From: Sphingobacteriaceae bacterium
GTDB taxonomy: Bacteria; Bacteroidota; Bacteroidia; Sphingobacteriales; Sphingobacteriaceae
Direction: 5' to 3'
Length of the DNA: 36,101 nucleotides
Assembly (NCBI GenBank): GCA_947458875.1
Contig: CANGZD010000014.1
Location: 1-36,101, forward strand
Shown here: positions 17,143 through 25,168 of the stretch, piece by piece
How the letters are laid out: each line of letters starts with the position of its first letter
How positions within the stretch are numbered: position 1 is the stretch's first letter
The notes under the pieces: model-generated
Database searches by the model: none
Told to the model about the DNA's origin: nothing
The model's input: the letters and a program-made list of their open reading frames with translations, nothing else
Position numbers and translations under genes: made by a program

Positions 17143-17150
17143 TATTTTTG
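17143..17150 (+). promoter_or_regulatory. -7 promoter element of kdsD
   Basis: TATTTTTG matches TAnnTTTG and lies 35 bases before the TTG start at 17186, within the 100-base divergent gap between recQ and kdsD. No -33 TTG at normal spacing is evident. Confidence 0.5.
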
Positions 17151-17185
17151 GGGAATATTATCGTTTTACAAAAAATAAATTACGA

Positions 17186-18151
17186 TTGAAAGATAAATCG
17201 GAGATTCTGGCGCTTGCAAAAAAAGCGTTAACGCTTGAAATTGAAGGGATTAACAGCGTTTTAAAGCAATTAAACAATGACTTTGTAAAAGCCGTTGAAC
17301 ACATTCTGAAGCTGGAAGGCCGCGTTATCATCACCGGAATAGGAAAAAGTGCAATAATTGCCCAAAAAATTGTGGCTACCCTTAATTCTACCGGAACCCC
17401 GTCGGTTTTTATGCATGCTGCCGATGCCATTCATGGCGACTTGGGTATCATTCAGTCAAATGACCTTGTTATTTGCATTTCTAAGAGCGGCAATACACCC
17501 GAAATTAAAGTGCTAACTCCCCTGCTCAAGCAGGCAGGCAATACGCTCATTGGTATGGTGGGTGACATTCATTCTTACCTTGCCAAACAAGCTGATTTAG
17601 TTTTGGATACCAGCATTGAACAAGAGGCTTGTCCAAATAATTTAGCACCCACCACCAGTACCACAGCTCAATTAGCCATGGGCGATGCATTGGCCGTATG
17701 TTTACTGGCCTGTAGGGAATTTACTAGTGAAGATTTTGCACGTTACCACCCCGGAGGTTCTCTGGGGAAGCGCCTTTACTTGAAAGTAAGTGATTTGGCA
17801 GCTAACAACGAAAAACCTGAGGTGAGCTTAAACACCCCCGTTCAAGATGTGATCATTGAAATTACCAAAAACAGATTGGGTGCAGTAGCAGTAATTGATA
17901 ATGGGGAAATTATAGGTGTGATAACGGATGGAGATATTAGACGCATGCTTGAGAAAAACCTGTTTAACGCCAATCTACTCGCAAAAGACATCATGGGCAG
18001 CCAACCGAAAATAATTGATGGTTCTGAATTGGCAGTGAATGCTTTGCAAATGATGCGTGAGCATAACATCAGCCAATTGTTAGTAGGACAAGATGAAAAA
18101 TATATCGGAATTGTACATCTGCACGACTTATTGAAAGAAGGCATTATTTAA
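17186..18151 (+). CDS. kdsD: Arabinose-5-phosphate isomerase (KdsD/KpsF family), TTG start
   Basis: A 321-residue isomerase of ribulose-5-phosphate to arabinose-5-phosphate, the first step of Kdo synthesis and the source of the KdsA substrate. The N-terminal SIS domain has GIGKSAIIAQKI, the HAADAIHGDLG active-site loop and ISKSGNTPEI; the segment HPGGSLGKRL links to a C-terminal pair of CBS domains (EIIGVITDGDIRRML and EKYIGIVHLHDLL). No ATG lies near the expected N-terminus; the TTG at 17186 (reading LKDKSEILALAKKAL) gives a normal length. The next gene follows after 5 bases. Together with kdsA and kdsB it supplies most of the Kdo pathway; the KdsC phosphatase is not in the window. Confidence 0.95.
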   Translation: MKDKSEILALAKKALTLEIEGINSVLKQLNNDFVKAVEHILKLEGRVIITGIGKSAIIAQKIVATLNSTGTPSVFMHAADAIHGDLGIIQSNDLVICISKSGNTPEIKVLTPLLKQAGNTLIGMVGDIHSYLAKQADLVLDTSIEQEACPNNLAPTTSTTAQLAMGDALAVCLLACREFTSEDFARYHPGGSLGKRLYLKVSDLAANNEKPEVSLNTPVQDVIIEITKNRLGAVAVIDNGEIIGVITDGDIRRMLEKNLFNANLLAKDIMGSQPKIIDGSELAVNALQMMREHNISQLLVGQDEKYIGIVHLHDLLKEGII

Positions 18152-18156
18152 TCGAT

Positions 18157-19239
18157 ATGAAAAACTATTATGCGCTCATCATGGCGGGAGGTGTCGGAAG
18201 CAGGTTTTGGCCAATCAGCAGAACCGCCCATCCTAAACAGTTTATCGATATTTTGGGGACGGGCAAAACACTCATACAAAGCACTTTCGAAAGGTTTACT
18301 AAGATTTTACCTGCAGAGAATATTTTCATTGTTACCAATGAACAATACATCGATTTAGTAAAGGAACAACTCCCCGGAATAAAAGAAGAACAAATCCTTA
18401 GTGAACCGGTAATGCGCAATACGGCCCCTTGTATTGCCTATGGGATGCATAAAATTAAATCTTTAAATCCTGATGCTGCAGTAGTGGTTGCTCCATCCGA
18501 TCATCTAATATTAGAGGAAGAGGCTTTTAAAAATTATGTTCTTAAAGCATTAACAACCGCTTCGACAGAAGATTGTTTAATTACACTTGGCATTAAACCC
18601 ACCAGACCAGATACCGGTTACGGTTATATTCAATTTAATACCCAAAAAATTGGGGAGGACTTTTTTAAAGTAAAAACATTCACAGAGAAACCGGATCTGG
18701 AAATTGCAAAATCCTTTCTTCAAAGTGGTGACTTCCTATGGAATGCGGGTATTTTCGTTTGGTCGGTAAAAAATATTTTAAAATCGTTTGCAACTCATTT
18801 ACCTGAGATGAACGAGATCTTTACTGAGGGCATTGATTTTTATAATACCGATCAGGAAAGGGACTTTATTCAAAAAGCCTATTACCAGTGCACCAATATC
18901 TCGATTGATTATGGTATCATGGAAAAGGCAGATAATGTATATGTCATCCCATCTGCCTTTGGCTGGTCTGACCTGGGAACCTGGGCATCAGTGTATGAAT
19001 TATCGGAGAAAGATTATGTTGGGAATGCTGTTATTCCTGCCCAAGGTGTAATGATGTACGATTCTTCCAATTGCATGGTCAACATTCCGAAAGGCAAATT
19101 GGTGGTCTTAAAAGGCCTTCACGATTTTATTGTGGTAGAAGACAATAACACCCTGCTGATTTGCCCAAGAGATGAAGAACAGAGTGTGAAACAGATCGTG
19201 GCGGATGTGAAACAGTGCCTGGGTAACGATTACATTTAG
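18157..19239 (+). CDS. manC: Mannose-1-phosphate guanylyltransferase (GDP-mannose synthesis)
   Basis: A 360-residue nucleotidyltransferase making GDP-mannose from mannose-1-phosphate and GTP for polysaccharides and glycoconjugates. The signature loop is GGVGSRFWPISRTAHPKQF at 11-27 region, with the activator Lys in PKQF; later segments are VVAPSDHLI, TGYGYIQ, FTEKPD and FLWNAGIFVW. It lacks the fused phosphomannose isomerase domain of the long bifunctional form. It sits 5 bases after kdsD, so its transcription is tied to Kdo supply. Its stop overlaps the stop of convergent rlmB by 4 bases. Confidence 0.95.
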   Translation: MKNYYALIMAGGVGSRFWPISRTAHPKQFIDILGTGKTLIQSTFERFTKILPAENIFIVTNEQYIDLVKEQLPGIKEEQILSEPVMRNTAPCIAYGMHKIKSLNPDAAVVVAPSDHLILEEEAFKNYVLKALTTASTEDCLITLGIKPTRPDTGYGYIQFNTQKIGEDFFKVKTFTEKPDLEIAKSFLQSGDFLWNAGIFVWSVKNILKSFATHLPEMNEIFTEGIDFYNTDQERDFIQKAYYQCTNISIDYGIMEKADNVYVIPSAFGWSDLGTWASVYELSEKDYVGNAVIPAQGVMMYDSSNCMVNIPKGKLVVLKGLHDFIVVEDNNTLLICPRDEEQSVKQIVADVKQCLGNDYI

Positions 19240-20003
19240 TAATTGCCTCTTTGTCTTACAGTTTCATATAAAATCACCCCTGCAGAGACCGATACGTTTA
19301 AGGACTCAATCTCACCAAACATGGGGATTTTTGCCAGATGGTCCGCTATTCTGATTAAATCATTTGATATACCATCTTCCTCAGAGCCTAAAATAACTGC
19401 CGTTGGTGCCGTATAATCAGGTTTATACAAGAAGTCTTCCGTTTTTTCAGTGCAGGCCACCAGTTGAAGACCCGACTCTTGCAAGAATTTAGCCGTTTTA
19501 GATAAACTTTCTACCCTGCAGACTGGAAGCGTATAAAGTGCGCCAGCAGAGGTCTTGATGGTATCCGGATTGATTTGTGCAGCTCCCCTGCTTGGAACAA
19601 TAATGGCGTGTACACCGCTGCATGCAGCCGTCCGGGCAATGGCACCCATATTCCTCACATCTGTAATACCATCTAACATCAAAATTAAAGGCGTTTCACC
19701 CTTTTCATAAATGGCTGGAATGATATCTTCAATTTTTTGATAAATAATGGGCGATATAAAAGCTAACACACCCTGATGATTTTTCATCGTAAGGCGATTC
19801 AATTTCTCTACGGGAACCTGCTGGGCAGTGATTTGATGCTGAGTTAAGAGTTCTTTGAGCTCAATCATCAAATCGCCTCTCAAACCTCTTTGCAAGTATA
19901 AACTTTCAATTTCCTGACCACTTTTGATCGCTTCAATAACTGCACGAATGCCAAAAACAAGCTGGTTACTTTCACGCTTAGGTTTAGAAAAGGAATGATT
20001 CAT
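19236..20003 (-). CDS. rlmB: 23S rRNA (guanosine-2'-O-)-methyltransferase RlmB (TrmH/SPOUT family)
   Basis: A 255-residue SPOUT methyltransferase that methylates the ribose of a conserved G in 23S rRNA (G2251 in E. coli numbering). The N-terminal substrate-binding domain starts at VFGIRAVIEAIKSG. The SPOUT motifs are RNMGAIARTAACSG, VILGSEEDGIS and IPMFGEIESLNVSVSAGVILYE, the last forming the trefoil knot that binds S-adenosylmethionine. The ATG at 20003 is supported by a -7 box at 20026-20033. The gene end overlaps manC by 4 bases. Confidence 0.94.
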   Translation of the reverse strand: MNHSFSKPKRESNQLVFGIRAVIEAIKSGQEIESLYLQRGLRGDLMIELKELLTQHQITAQQVPVEKLNRLTMKNHQGVLAFISPIIYQKIEDIIPAIYEKGETPLILMLDGITDVRNMGAIARTAACSGVHAIIVPSRGAAQINPDTIKTSAGALYTLPVCRVESLSKTAKFLQESGLQLVACTEKTEDFLYKPDYTAPTAVILGSEEDGISNDLIRIADHLAKIPMFGEIESLNVSVSAGVILYETVRQRGNY

Positions 20004-20025
20004 TCGGTATTTTTTAGCTGTGGAG

Positions 20026-20033
20026 CAAAGGTA
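20026..20033 (-). promoter_or_regulatory. -7 promoter element of rlmB
   Basis: The minus strand reads TACCTTTG (exact TAnnTTTG), 22 bases before the rlmB ATG, giving a short leader of roughly 17 bases. Confidence 0.55.
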
Positions 20034-20095
20034 GTAAAATTAGAAACAGCTGGCATTAGCGCACATAAACTAAAAGTTAAAGAGCTTATCAACAC

Positions 20096-20194
20096 TCCTG
20101 CAATTTATATACATTTACAATTGGTATACTTATTGAGCATTTTTTAACGATTATAAACAGTTTTTCCACATCTGGTGTGAATTCAAAGTTCACA
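20096..20194. promoter_or_regulatory. DnaA-box-like sites and inverted repeat in the rlmB-dnaB divergent gap
   Basis: The 285-base AT-rich gap 20004-20288 is the longest without a gene. It holds TTTTCCACA (20162-20170, fits the DnaA box TTWTNCACA), TTATCAACA (20096-20104, one mismatch to TTATCCACA) and a dyad TGTGAA-N7-TTCACA (20176-20194). These could be a DnaA- or repressor-responsive control region for dnaB. Two boxes are too few to call an origin. Confidence 0.35.
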
Positions 20195-20275
20195 AATTAG
20201 AAAATGGCAAGACTTGCTCTCAATTAAAAAAATTTCGCTGTGCAGAACTTTTTCCATATCATTTTTATAAATCAA

Positions 20276-20283
20276 TAAATTTG
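20276..20283 (+). promoter_or_regulatory. -7 promoter element of dnaB
   Basis: TAAATTTG matches TAnnTTTG and ends 5 bases before the dnaB ATG at 20289. The mRNA would begin at or just past that ATG, so it is leaderless, or translation starts at the in-frame ATG at 20301. Confidence 0.55.
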
Positions 20284-20288
20284 AACCT

Positions 20289-21857
20289 ATGAGCCGAGAC
20301 ATGGAATCAGATTACAGTCCTGAACAAAAAAGAAGCACGGGTACACCCAATCGTACCAGGTTAAATAATTTAGTGAGTGGTTTAGGGAAATTACCCCCGC
20401 AGGCTGTGGATTTAGAGGAAGCGGTATTGGGAGCCTTAATGCTTGAAAAAGACGCACTCTCTGCGGTGATCGACATTTTAAAACCTGAAATTTTTTACAA
20501 AGACAGCCACCAGAAAATATTTCAGGCCATTCAGGTTTTGTTCATCAAATCCTCCCCTGTCGACATTCTTACCGTTACTGCCCAACTACGCCAGCAAGGT
20601 GATTTAGAAATGGTGGGCGGTGCTTACTATATTACTGAACTAACCAACCGTGTTGCTTCTGCGGCAAATATTGAGTACCATGCCCGAATCATCTCCCAAA
20701 AATACATTCAGCGTGAGCTCATCAAAATATCCACGGAGATTATCAATAATGCTTACGAAGACACCACAGATATTTTCGATTTACTCGATTCGGCAGAAAA
20801 AAACCTCTTCGAAATAGCACAAAATAACCTGCGACGCGATTCCAGAAAAATGGATGATATCATCCGTGAATCGCTGGATTCGATTGAAAAATTAAAAGAT
20901 AAGGTTGATGGATTGACGGGCGTTGCCTCCGGTTTCACTGCCTTAGACCGAATTACTTCCGGATGGCAGCCATCGGACTTGGTGATTATTGCGGCACGTC
21001 CGGCCATGGGTAAAACAGCCTTCGTTTTAAGTTGCGCCAGAAATGCAGCTGTACAATTCAACAAACCGGTTGTTGTATTCTCATTAGAGATGTCATCCGT
21101 TCAGTTGGTAAACCGATTAATTTCTGGTGAAACCGAGATAGAGCAGGAGAAAATCCGTAAAGGGAACCTGGCCGAATGGGAATGGCAACAACTCCATTCT
21201 AAAATTGGCCGCTTAACAGAAGCACCTTTATTTATCGACGACACGCCGGCATTGAATATTTTTGAATTCAGGGCGAAATGCCGCCGATTAAAAGCACAAT
21301 ATGATATCCAACTCATCATCGTCGATTACCTGCAGTTGATGCATGGTAAAGGTGATAGCAAGAGTGGCAACCGTGAACAAGAAATTGGTAGCATCTCCAG
21401 AGCGCTCAAATCGGTGGCGAAGGAGTTAAACGTGGCCGTTATCGCATTATCCCAATTAAGTCGTGCCGTAGAAAATCGCCCGGGATCGAGTAAACGCCCG
21501 ATGCTATCTGATTTACGTGAATCGGGTTCTATCGAACAAGATGCCGATATGGTATTGTTCCTGTATCGTCCGGAATATTACGGATTAGAAGAGGATGAGC
21601 AAGGGCGCTCTACTGCAGGTATTGGTGAAGTAATCATTGCAAAACACCGTAATGGCGAAGTTGGTACGGTTCCATTAAGATTTGTAGGCAAATACGTTAA
21701 ATTCGTTGATTTAGAAGAAGATTTTGGCAGTTCTGGAGGATTTAGCAACCCAGATCCACTGGCAGGCATTTCCCCATCCAGCAATTTCGAAAAGCCGAAC
21801 AACTTCATTATCAAACCATCTAGAATGGATGATATAGATGAAGATCCGCTATTTTAA
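20289..21857 (+). CDS. dnaB: Replicative DNA helicase DnaB
   Basis: A 522-residue hexameric fork helicase. The N-terminal domain begins at LPPQAVDLEEAVLGALMLEKDAL after a 35-residue polar leader that is longer than in E. coli DnaB (471). The RecA-like domain has Walker A ARPAMGKT at 236-243, Walker B LIIVDYLQLM near 342-350, and SDLRESGSIEQDADMVLFLYR. The P-loop, a favourite intein site in dnaB genes, is uninterrupted. The C-terminus ends in an acidic, Ser/Pro-rich tail. The start may be the ATG at 20289 or 20301; the promoter lies only 5 bases before the first. Divergent from rlmB, with DnaA-box-like sites upstream. Confidence 0.97.
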   Translation: MSRDMESDYSPEQKRSTGTPNRTRLNNLVSGLGKLPPQAVDLEEAVLGALMLEKDALSAVIDILKPEIFYKDSHQKIFQAIQVLFIKSSPVDILTVTAQLRQQGDLEMVGGAYYITELTNRVASAANIEYHARIISQKYIQRELIKISTEIINNAYEDTTDIFDLLDSAEKNLFEIAQNNLRRDSRKMDDIIRESLDSIEKLKDKVDGLTGVASGFTALDRITSGWQPSDLVIIAARPAMGKTAFVLSCARNAAVQFNKPVVVFSLEMSSVQLVNRLISGETEIEQEKIRKGNLAEWEWQQLHSKIGRLTEAPLFIDDTPALNIFEFRAKCRRLKAQYDIQLIIVDYLQLMHGKGDSKSGNREQEIGSISRALKSVAKELNVAVIALSQLSRAVENRPGSSKRPMLSDLRESGSIEQDADMVLFLYRPEYYGLEEDEQGRSTAGIGEVIIAKHRNGEVGTVPLRFVGKYVKFVDLEEDFGSSGGFSNPDPLAGISPSSNFEKPNNFIIKPSRMDDIDEDPLF

Positions 21858-21881
21858 AAAATTCTTGAGGGAAATAAAAAA

Positions 21882-22610
21882 TTAAGCCATTTCTTTCAGA
21901 CGGGCAGATACCGATTTGATGTTTTTATTCAGCGTATCGCTCTCAATTAAACCGTCACGCATACGAACAATGCGGTGCGCATGTTGAGCAATATCCTCTT
22001 CGTGAGTCACCAAAATAATGGTGTTCCCTTTGGCATGAATTTCTTCCATCAAACTCATGATCTCAACAGAGGTTTTAGAGTCGAGGTTTCCGGTTGGCTC
22101 ATCGGCCAAAATGATAGATGGATTGTTAATTAGAGCCCTGGCGACTGCCACCCTTTGCCGCTGACCACCAGAAAGTTCATTGGGTTTATGATCAACCCTG
22201 TTACCTAAACCCACATTTTCTAAAGCTTTTAAAGCTCGGCTATCGCGATCTTCTTTCTTTACTCCGGCGTAAACCAGTGGCAAGGCTACATTATCCAATG
22301 CACTTGAACGGGGTAAAAGATTAAAGGTTTGAAACACAAATCCAATTTCCTGATTTCTGACCGTAGCTAAGTCATTATCAGTCATTTCGCTCACATTGAT
22401 TCCGTTCAGGATGTATTCTCCTTTGGTGGGGGTATCTAAACATCCAAGAATATTCATCAGTGTTGATTTTCCCGACCCTGATGGTCCCATCAAAGCAACA
22501 AATTCACCCTTGTTGATACTCAGGCTAACAGACTTTAGCGCATGAATGGTTTCTGCACCAATTACGTACTTACGACCGATATCTTTAATGGAAATGAGCT
22601 CTTGTGCCAT
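21882..22610 (-). CDS. ABC transporter ATP-binding protein, LolD/MacB type
   Basis: A 242-residue ATPase of the LolD/MacB/FtsE-like group, which drives lipoprotein release or efflux through FtsX-like permeases from the inner membrane. Walker [10 protein letters not shown] is at 42-50, the Q-loop is [13 protein letters not shown], the signature is [15 protein letters not shown] and Walker B is [13 protein letters not shown], followed by the H-loop LVTHEEDIA. The [12 protein letters not shown] stretch is typical of MacB-type ATPases. I chose the ATG at 22610 ([11 protein letters not shown]); an in-frame ATG at 22646 would add a poorly matching N-terminus. No permease is adjacent; the acyltransferase gene lies 50 bases upstream on the same strand. 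Confidence 0.93.
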   Translation of the reverse strand: MAQELISIKDIGRKYVIGAETIHALKSVSLSINKGEFVALMGPSGSGKSTLMNILGCLDTPTKGEYILNGINVSEMTDNDLATVRNQEIGFVFQTFNLLPRSSALDNVALPLVYAGVKKEDRDSRALKALENVGLGNRVDHKPNELSGGQRQRVAVARALINNPSIILADEPTGNLDSKTSVEIMSLMEEIHAKGNTIILVTHEEDIAQHAHRIVRMRDGLIESDTLNKNIKSVSARLKEMA

Positions 22611-22660
22611 GTTAGAATATTTTACAGTTAAGACATCAAAACCCAAGGCTTTGTTACAGC

Positions 22661-23392
22661 CTATTTTGAAAAATAATTCTGTTGGAGTTTCTGATAAACC
22701 TGTTCTTTCAATAAGTCTGCATCATCCACATTCATACCTTTAGTATCGATGGGCTCGTGTACCCAAAGTTGGCCAACACCCGGATGAGATCCATATTTAA
22801 AACCATCATCCCACATTAATTTCCAGAGTTGGTCTATACAAACCGGCACAATCGGAATCTGACGTTCAATAGCCAGGCGGAATGGGCCATTTTTAAATTC
22901 GTGTAAGATAGGAGGATATTCATAACCTATTTTCCCTTCCGGAAAAATGACCAAGCTCATCCCCTGCTGTAAATATTCATCGGCTTTTTTAAAGGCTCTG
23001 AACGAGGCAATTTTACTTTCCCGGTTAACCGGAATATCGATCGTTCGGAAAAACATACCCAGTACCGGATTTCTGACCAATTCTTCTTTACCTAAAAAAG
23101 CAAAATTACCCTGCATCATCAGAGTAATAGCTGAAATATCTAAGTTAGAGGTGTGATTGGCACAAACAATAAACGGCTGATTCCAGTTCAATTGCTGTTT
23201 GTAATTGTAACGGTAAAAGAAGCCCGCTAATGCCGAACTTAGAAAACCAAAGCCTTTACGGTACTTATTTAATTTTAAATAACGTTCAGGTTTTCTTGAA
23301 TAATAATACATTACCGGAAAAAACAAGAGAAAACTGAAAACAACTGAAAAAATGTACCAGCCAGCGTGGAGTTTTCTTAAAAGTTTGATCAT
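22661..23392 (-). CDS. 1-acyl-sn-glycerol-3-phosphate acyltransferase family protein (PlsC-like)
   Basis: About 243 residues. An N-terminal membrane helix ([19 protein letters not shown]) is followed by the acyltransferase motif NHTSNLD (NHx4D), the substrate-binding [21 protein letters not shown] and FPEGKIG, then a basic patch. This family makes phosphatidic acid from lysophosphatidic acid at the inner membrane; related acyltransferases acylate other lipids, so exact specificity is open. Possible starts are ATG at 23398 or 23392 (a TTG is at 23401). A -7 box ends at 23399, so only the ATG at 23392 lies inside the predicted transcript, and I chose it. Divergent from trpS. Confidence 0.88.
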   Translation of the reverse strand: MIKLLRKLHAGWYIFSVVFSFLLFFPVMYYYSRKPERYLKLNKYRKGFGFLSSALAGFFYRYNYKQQLNWNQPFIVCANHTSNLDISAITLMMQGNFAFLGKEELVRNPVLGMFFRTIDIPVNRESKIASFRAFKKADEYLQQGMSLVIFPEGKIGYEYPPILHEFKNGPFRLAIERQIPIVPVCIDQLWKLMWDDGFKYGSHPGVGQLWVHEPIDTKGMNVDDADLLKEQVYQKLQQNYFSK

Positions 23393-23398
23393 GATCAT

Positions 23399-23406
23399 CA
23401 AAAATA
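23399..23406 (-). promoter_or_regulatory. -7 promoter element of the acyltransferase gene
   Basis: The minus strand reads TATTTTTG (exact TAnnTTTG) and ends 6 bases before the ATG at 23392. It lies 11 bases from the trpS -7 box on the other strand. Confidence 0.5.
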
Positions 23407-23417
23407 TAAAAAATACT

Positions 23418-23425
23418 TACTTTCG
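23418..23425 (+). promoter_or_regulatory. -7 promoter element of trpS
   Basis: TACTTTCG matches 7 of 8 positions of TAnnTTTG, with the same TTTG-to-TTCG change seen before the FAD oxidoreductase gene. It ends 6 bases before the trpS ATG. Confidence 0.45.
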
Positions 23426-23431
23426 CGAGGT

Positions 23432-24427
23432 ATGGAAACTGTTGTTAGCGGTATTAGAAGTACCGGAAAGCTTCATCTTGGGAATTATTACGGTGCTGTA
23501 CAGAACTTTGTACGCATGCAGCAGGAATACAACTGCTTTTTCTTCATTGCAGATTATCATTCCTTAACCACCCACCCCACACCCGATAATTTACACGGAA
23601 ACGTGAAGCAAGTATTGGTTGAATACTTAGCTGCCGGATTGGATCCGGAGAAAGCGACTTTGTACATACAATCTGAAGTACCCGAAGTTGCCGAATTATA
23701 CCTCTTCCTCAACATGAATGCCTATTTGGGAGAATTGGAAAGAAGTACTTCCTTTAAAGATAAAGTTCGCTCACAACCCGACAATGTGAATGCTGGCTTA
23801 CTCACCTATCCAGTTTTAATGGCAGCCGATATTTTGATTCACAAGGCCACTAAAGTACCGGTAGGAAAAGATCAGGAACAACATTTGGAAATGGCACGCA
23901 CTTTCGGTAATCGTTTCAATCGTTTATACCAAAACGATTATTTTCCAGAGCCTTATGCTTTCAGTTATGCCAAACAATTGGTTAAGATTCCTGGCTTAGA
24001 CGGAAAAGGTAAAATGGGCAAGTCTGAAGGTGAAGCAAACGCGGTTTACTTGGCAGATGATGTAGAAACCATTCGCAAAAAAGTAATGCGGGCTGTTACC
24101 GATAGTGGGCCCAGCCAGGCAAATCAGGAAAAACCAGAAGTAATTCAAAACCTTTTCGATTTGATGAAAGTGGTTTCCAGCACCGATACCTACACTCATT
24201 TTGACGAGCTGTACAACAATTGTCAAATCCGTTACGGCGACTTCAAAAAACAATTGGCCGAAGATATGATTTTGGCCACTGCACCCATGCGGGAACGAAT
24301 TCAGGAAATTGAAAGCGATACGGCCTACCTCAAAAAAGTGGCACAAATGGGCACCGAAAAAGCAAGAGCAAGTGCAGCAAGAACCATTAAAGAAGTAAGA
24401 GAAATCATTGGGTTTAGGTCTTTATAG
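23432..24427 (+). CDS. trpS: Tryptophan--tRNA ligase
   Basis: A 331-residue class I synthetase (E. coli 334) that charges tRNA-Trp; cytosolic homodimer. The HIGH-like motif is HLGN at 15-18 within GKLHLGNYYGAVQNF. GKDQEQHLEMAR helps hold the tRNA/adenylate site, and KMGKSEGE is the KMSKS-type loop near residue 190. The Rossmann core is followed by a helical anticodon-binding domain ending at ARASAARTIKEVREIIGF, the usual family C-terminus. It is preceded by a -7 box only 6 bases away and shares a 39-base divergent gap with the acyltransferase gene. Confidence 0.97.
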   Translation: METVVSGIRSTGKLHLGNYYGAVQNFVRMQQEYNCFFFIADYHSLTTHPTPDNLHGNVKQVLVEYLAAGLDPEKATLYIQSEVPEVAELYLFLNMNAYLGELERSTSFKDKVRSQPDNVNAGLLTYPVLMAADILIHKATKVPVGKDQEQHLEMARTFGNRFNRLYQNDYFPEPYAFSYAKQLVKIPGLDGKGKMGKSEGEANAVYLADDVETIRKKVMRAVTDSGPSQANQEKPEVIQNLFDLMKVVSSTDTYTHFDELYNNCQIRYGDFKKQLAEDMILATAPMRERIQEIESDTAYLKKVAQMGTEKARASAARTIKEVREIIGFRSL

Positions 24428-24527
24428 ACTACAAAACACTGACTGCTCATTTATAATTGTTCTAACGAAGAATTTTATTAATTTCAACCTCCATAGTTAA
24501 AACCCAAAACAATCTTTAAAATTAATC

Positions 24528-25142
24528 ATGCACATTGCCATCGTTGGAAATATAGGAGCTGGTAAAACAACCCTGACCGAGTTACTATCTAAACATTTTG
24601 GTTGGGAGGCTCAATTTGAGGCCGTGGATAACAATCCCTACCTCGAGGACTTTTACAGCGATATGAAGCGTTGGAGTTTTAACTTACAGATCTATTTCCT
24701 CAATAGCCGTTTTCAGCAGATCATTGAGTTACAGAAAAGTCAGAAGAGCATTGTTCAAGACAGAACCATTTATGAAGATGCTTATATTTTTGCAGAAAAT
24801 TTGCACGATATGGGCCTAATGAGCGGCAGAGACTACGAAAACTACAGAGCTATCTTCGACAACATCACCTCTTTCATTAAAGCACCAGATCTGTTAATTT
24901 ACTTACAAGCTTCTGTGCCTACCTTAGTAAACAATATACAACGCCGTGGCCGCGAATACGAAAGTGGTATCCGATTGGATTATTTATCCAAATTGAATGA
25001 GAAGTATAAAAATTGGATTGACGGTTATAAGGAAGGTAAACTCTTAATCATTGACAAGGATAACCTAGACTTTGCCAATAATCCGGAAGATTTGGGATTG
25101 ATCATTCAACGTATTGAAAGAGAAATTCACGGTCTTTTTTAA
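24528..25142 (+). CDS. Deoxynucleoside kinase (dGK/dAK type)
   Basis: A 204-residue kinase that phosphorylates deoxynucleosides in salvage. The P-loop GNIGAGKTT is at 7-15; the substrate-binding helix ends with FNLQIYFLNSRFQQI, the DRTIYEDAYIFA motif carries the ERS-like catalytic Arg, and RRGREYESGI is the lid region. A deoxyadenosine/deoxyguanosine preference is inferred from similarity to Gram-positive and Bacteroidota enzymes. The 100 bases before it show no clear -7 box, so it may be read through from trpS. kdsB follows after 26 bases. Confidence 0.93.
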   Translation: MHIAIVGNIGAGKTTLTELLSKHFGWEAQFEAVDNNPYLEDFYSDMKRWSFNLQIYFLNSRFQQIIELQKSQKSIVQDRTIYEDAYIFAENLHDMGLMSGRDYENYRAIFDNITSFIKAPDLLIYLQASVPTLVNNIQRRGREYESGIRLDYLSKLNEKYKNWIDGYKEGKLLIIDKDNLDFANNPEDLGLIIQRIEREIHGLF

Positions 25143-25168
25143 ACAATTATTAAAACCCCACCCTCACC

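Noticed and set aside
20176-20194. TGTGAA-N7-TTCACA as a CRP-type site
   Set aside because: The half-sites TGTGA and TCACA are 9 bases apart instead of the 6 in CRP sites, so only an unspecified dyad is reported.
20994-21017. Intein insertion at the dnaB P-loop
   Set aside because: The motif ARPAMGKT is continuous and the protein has normal length; no splicing-domain sequence is present.
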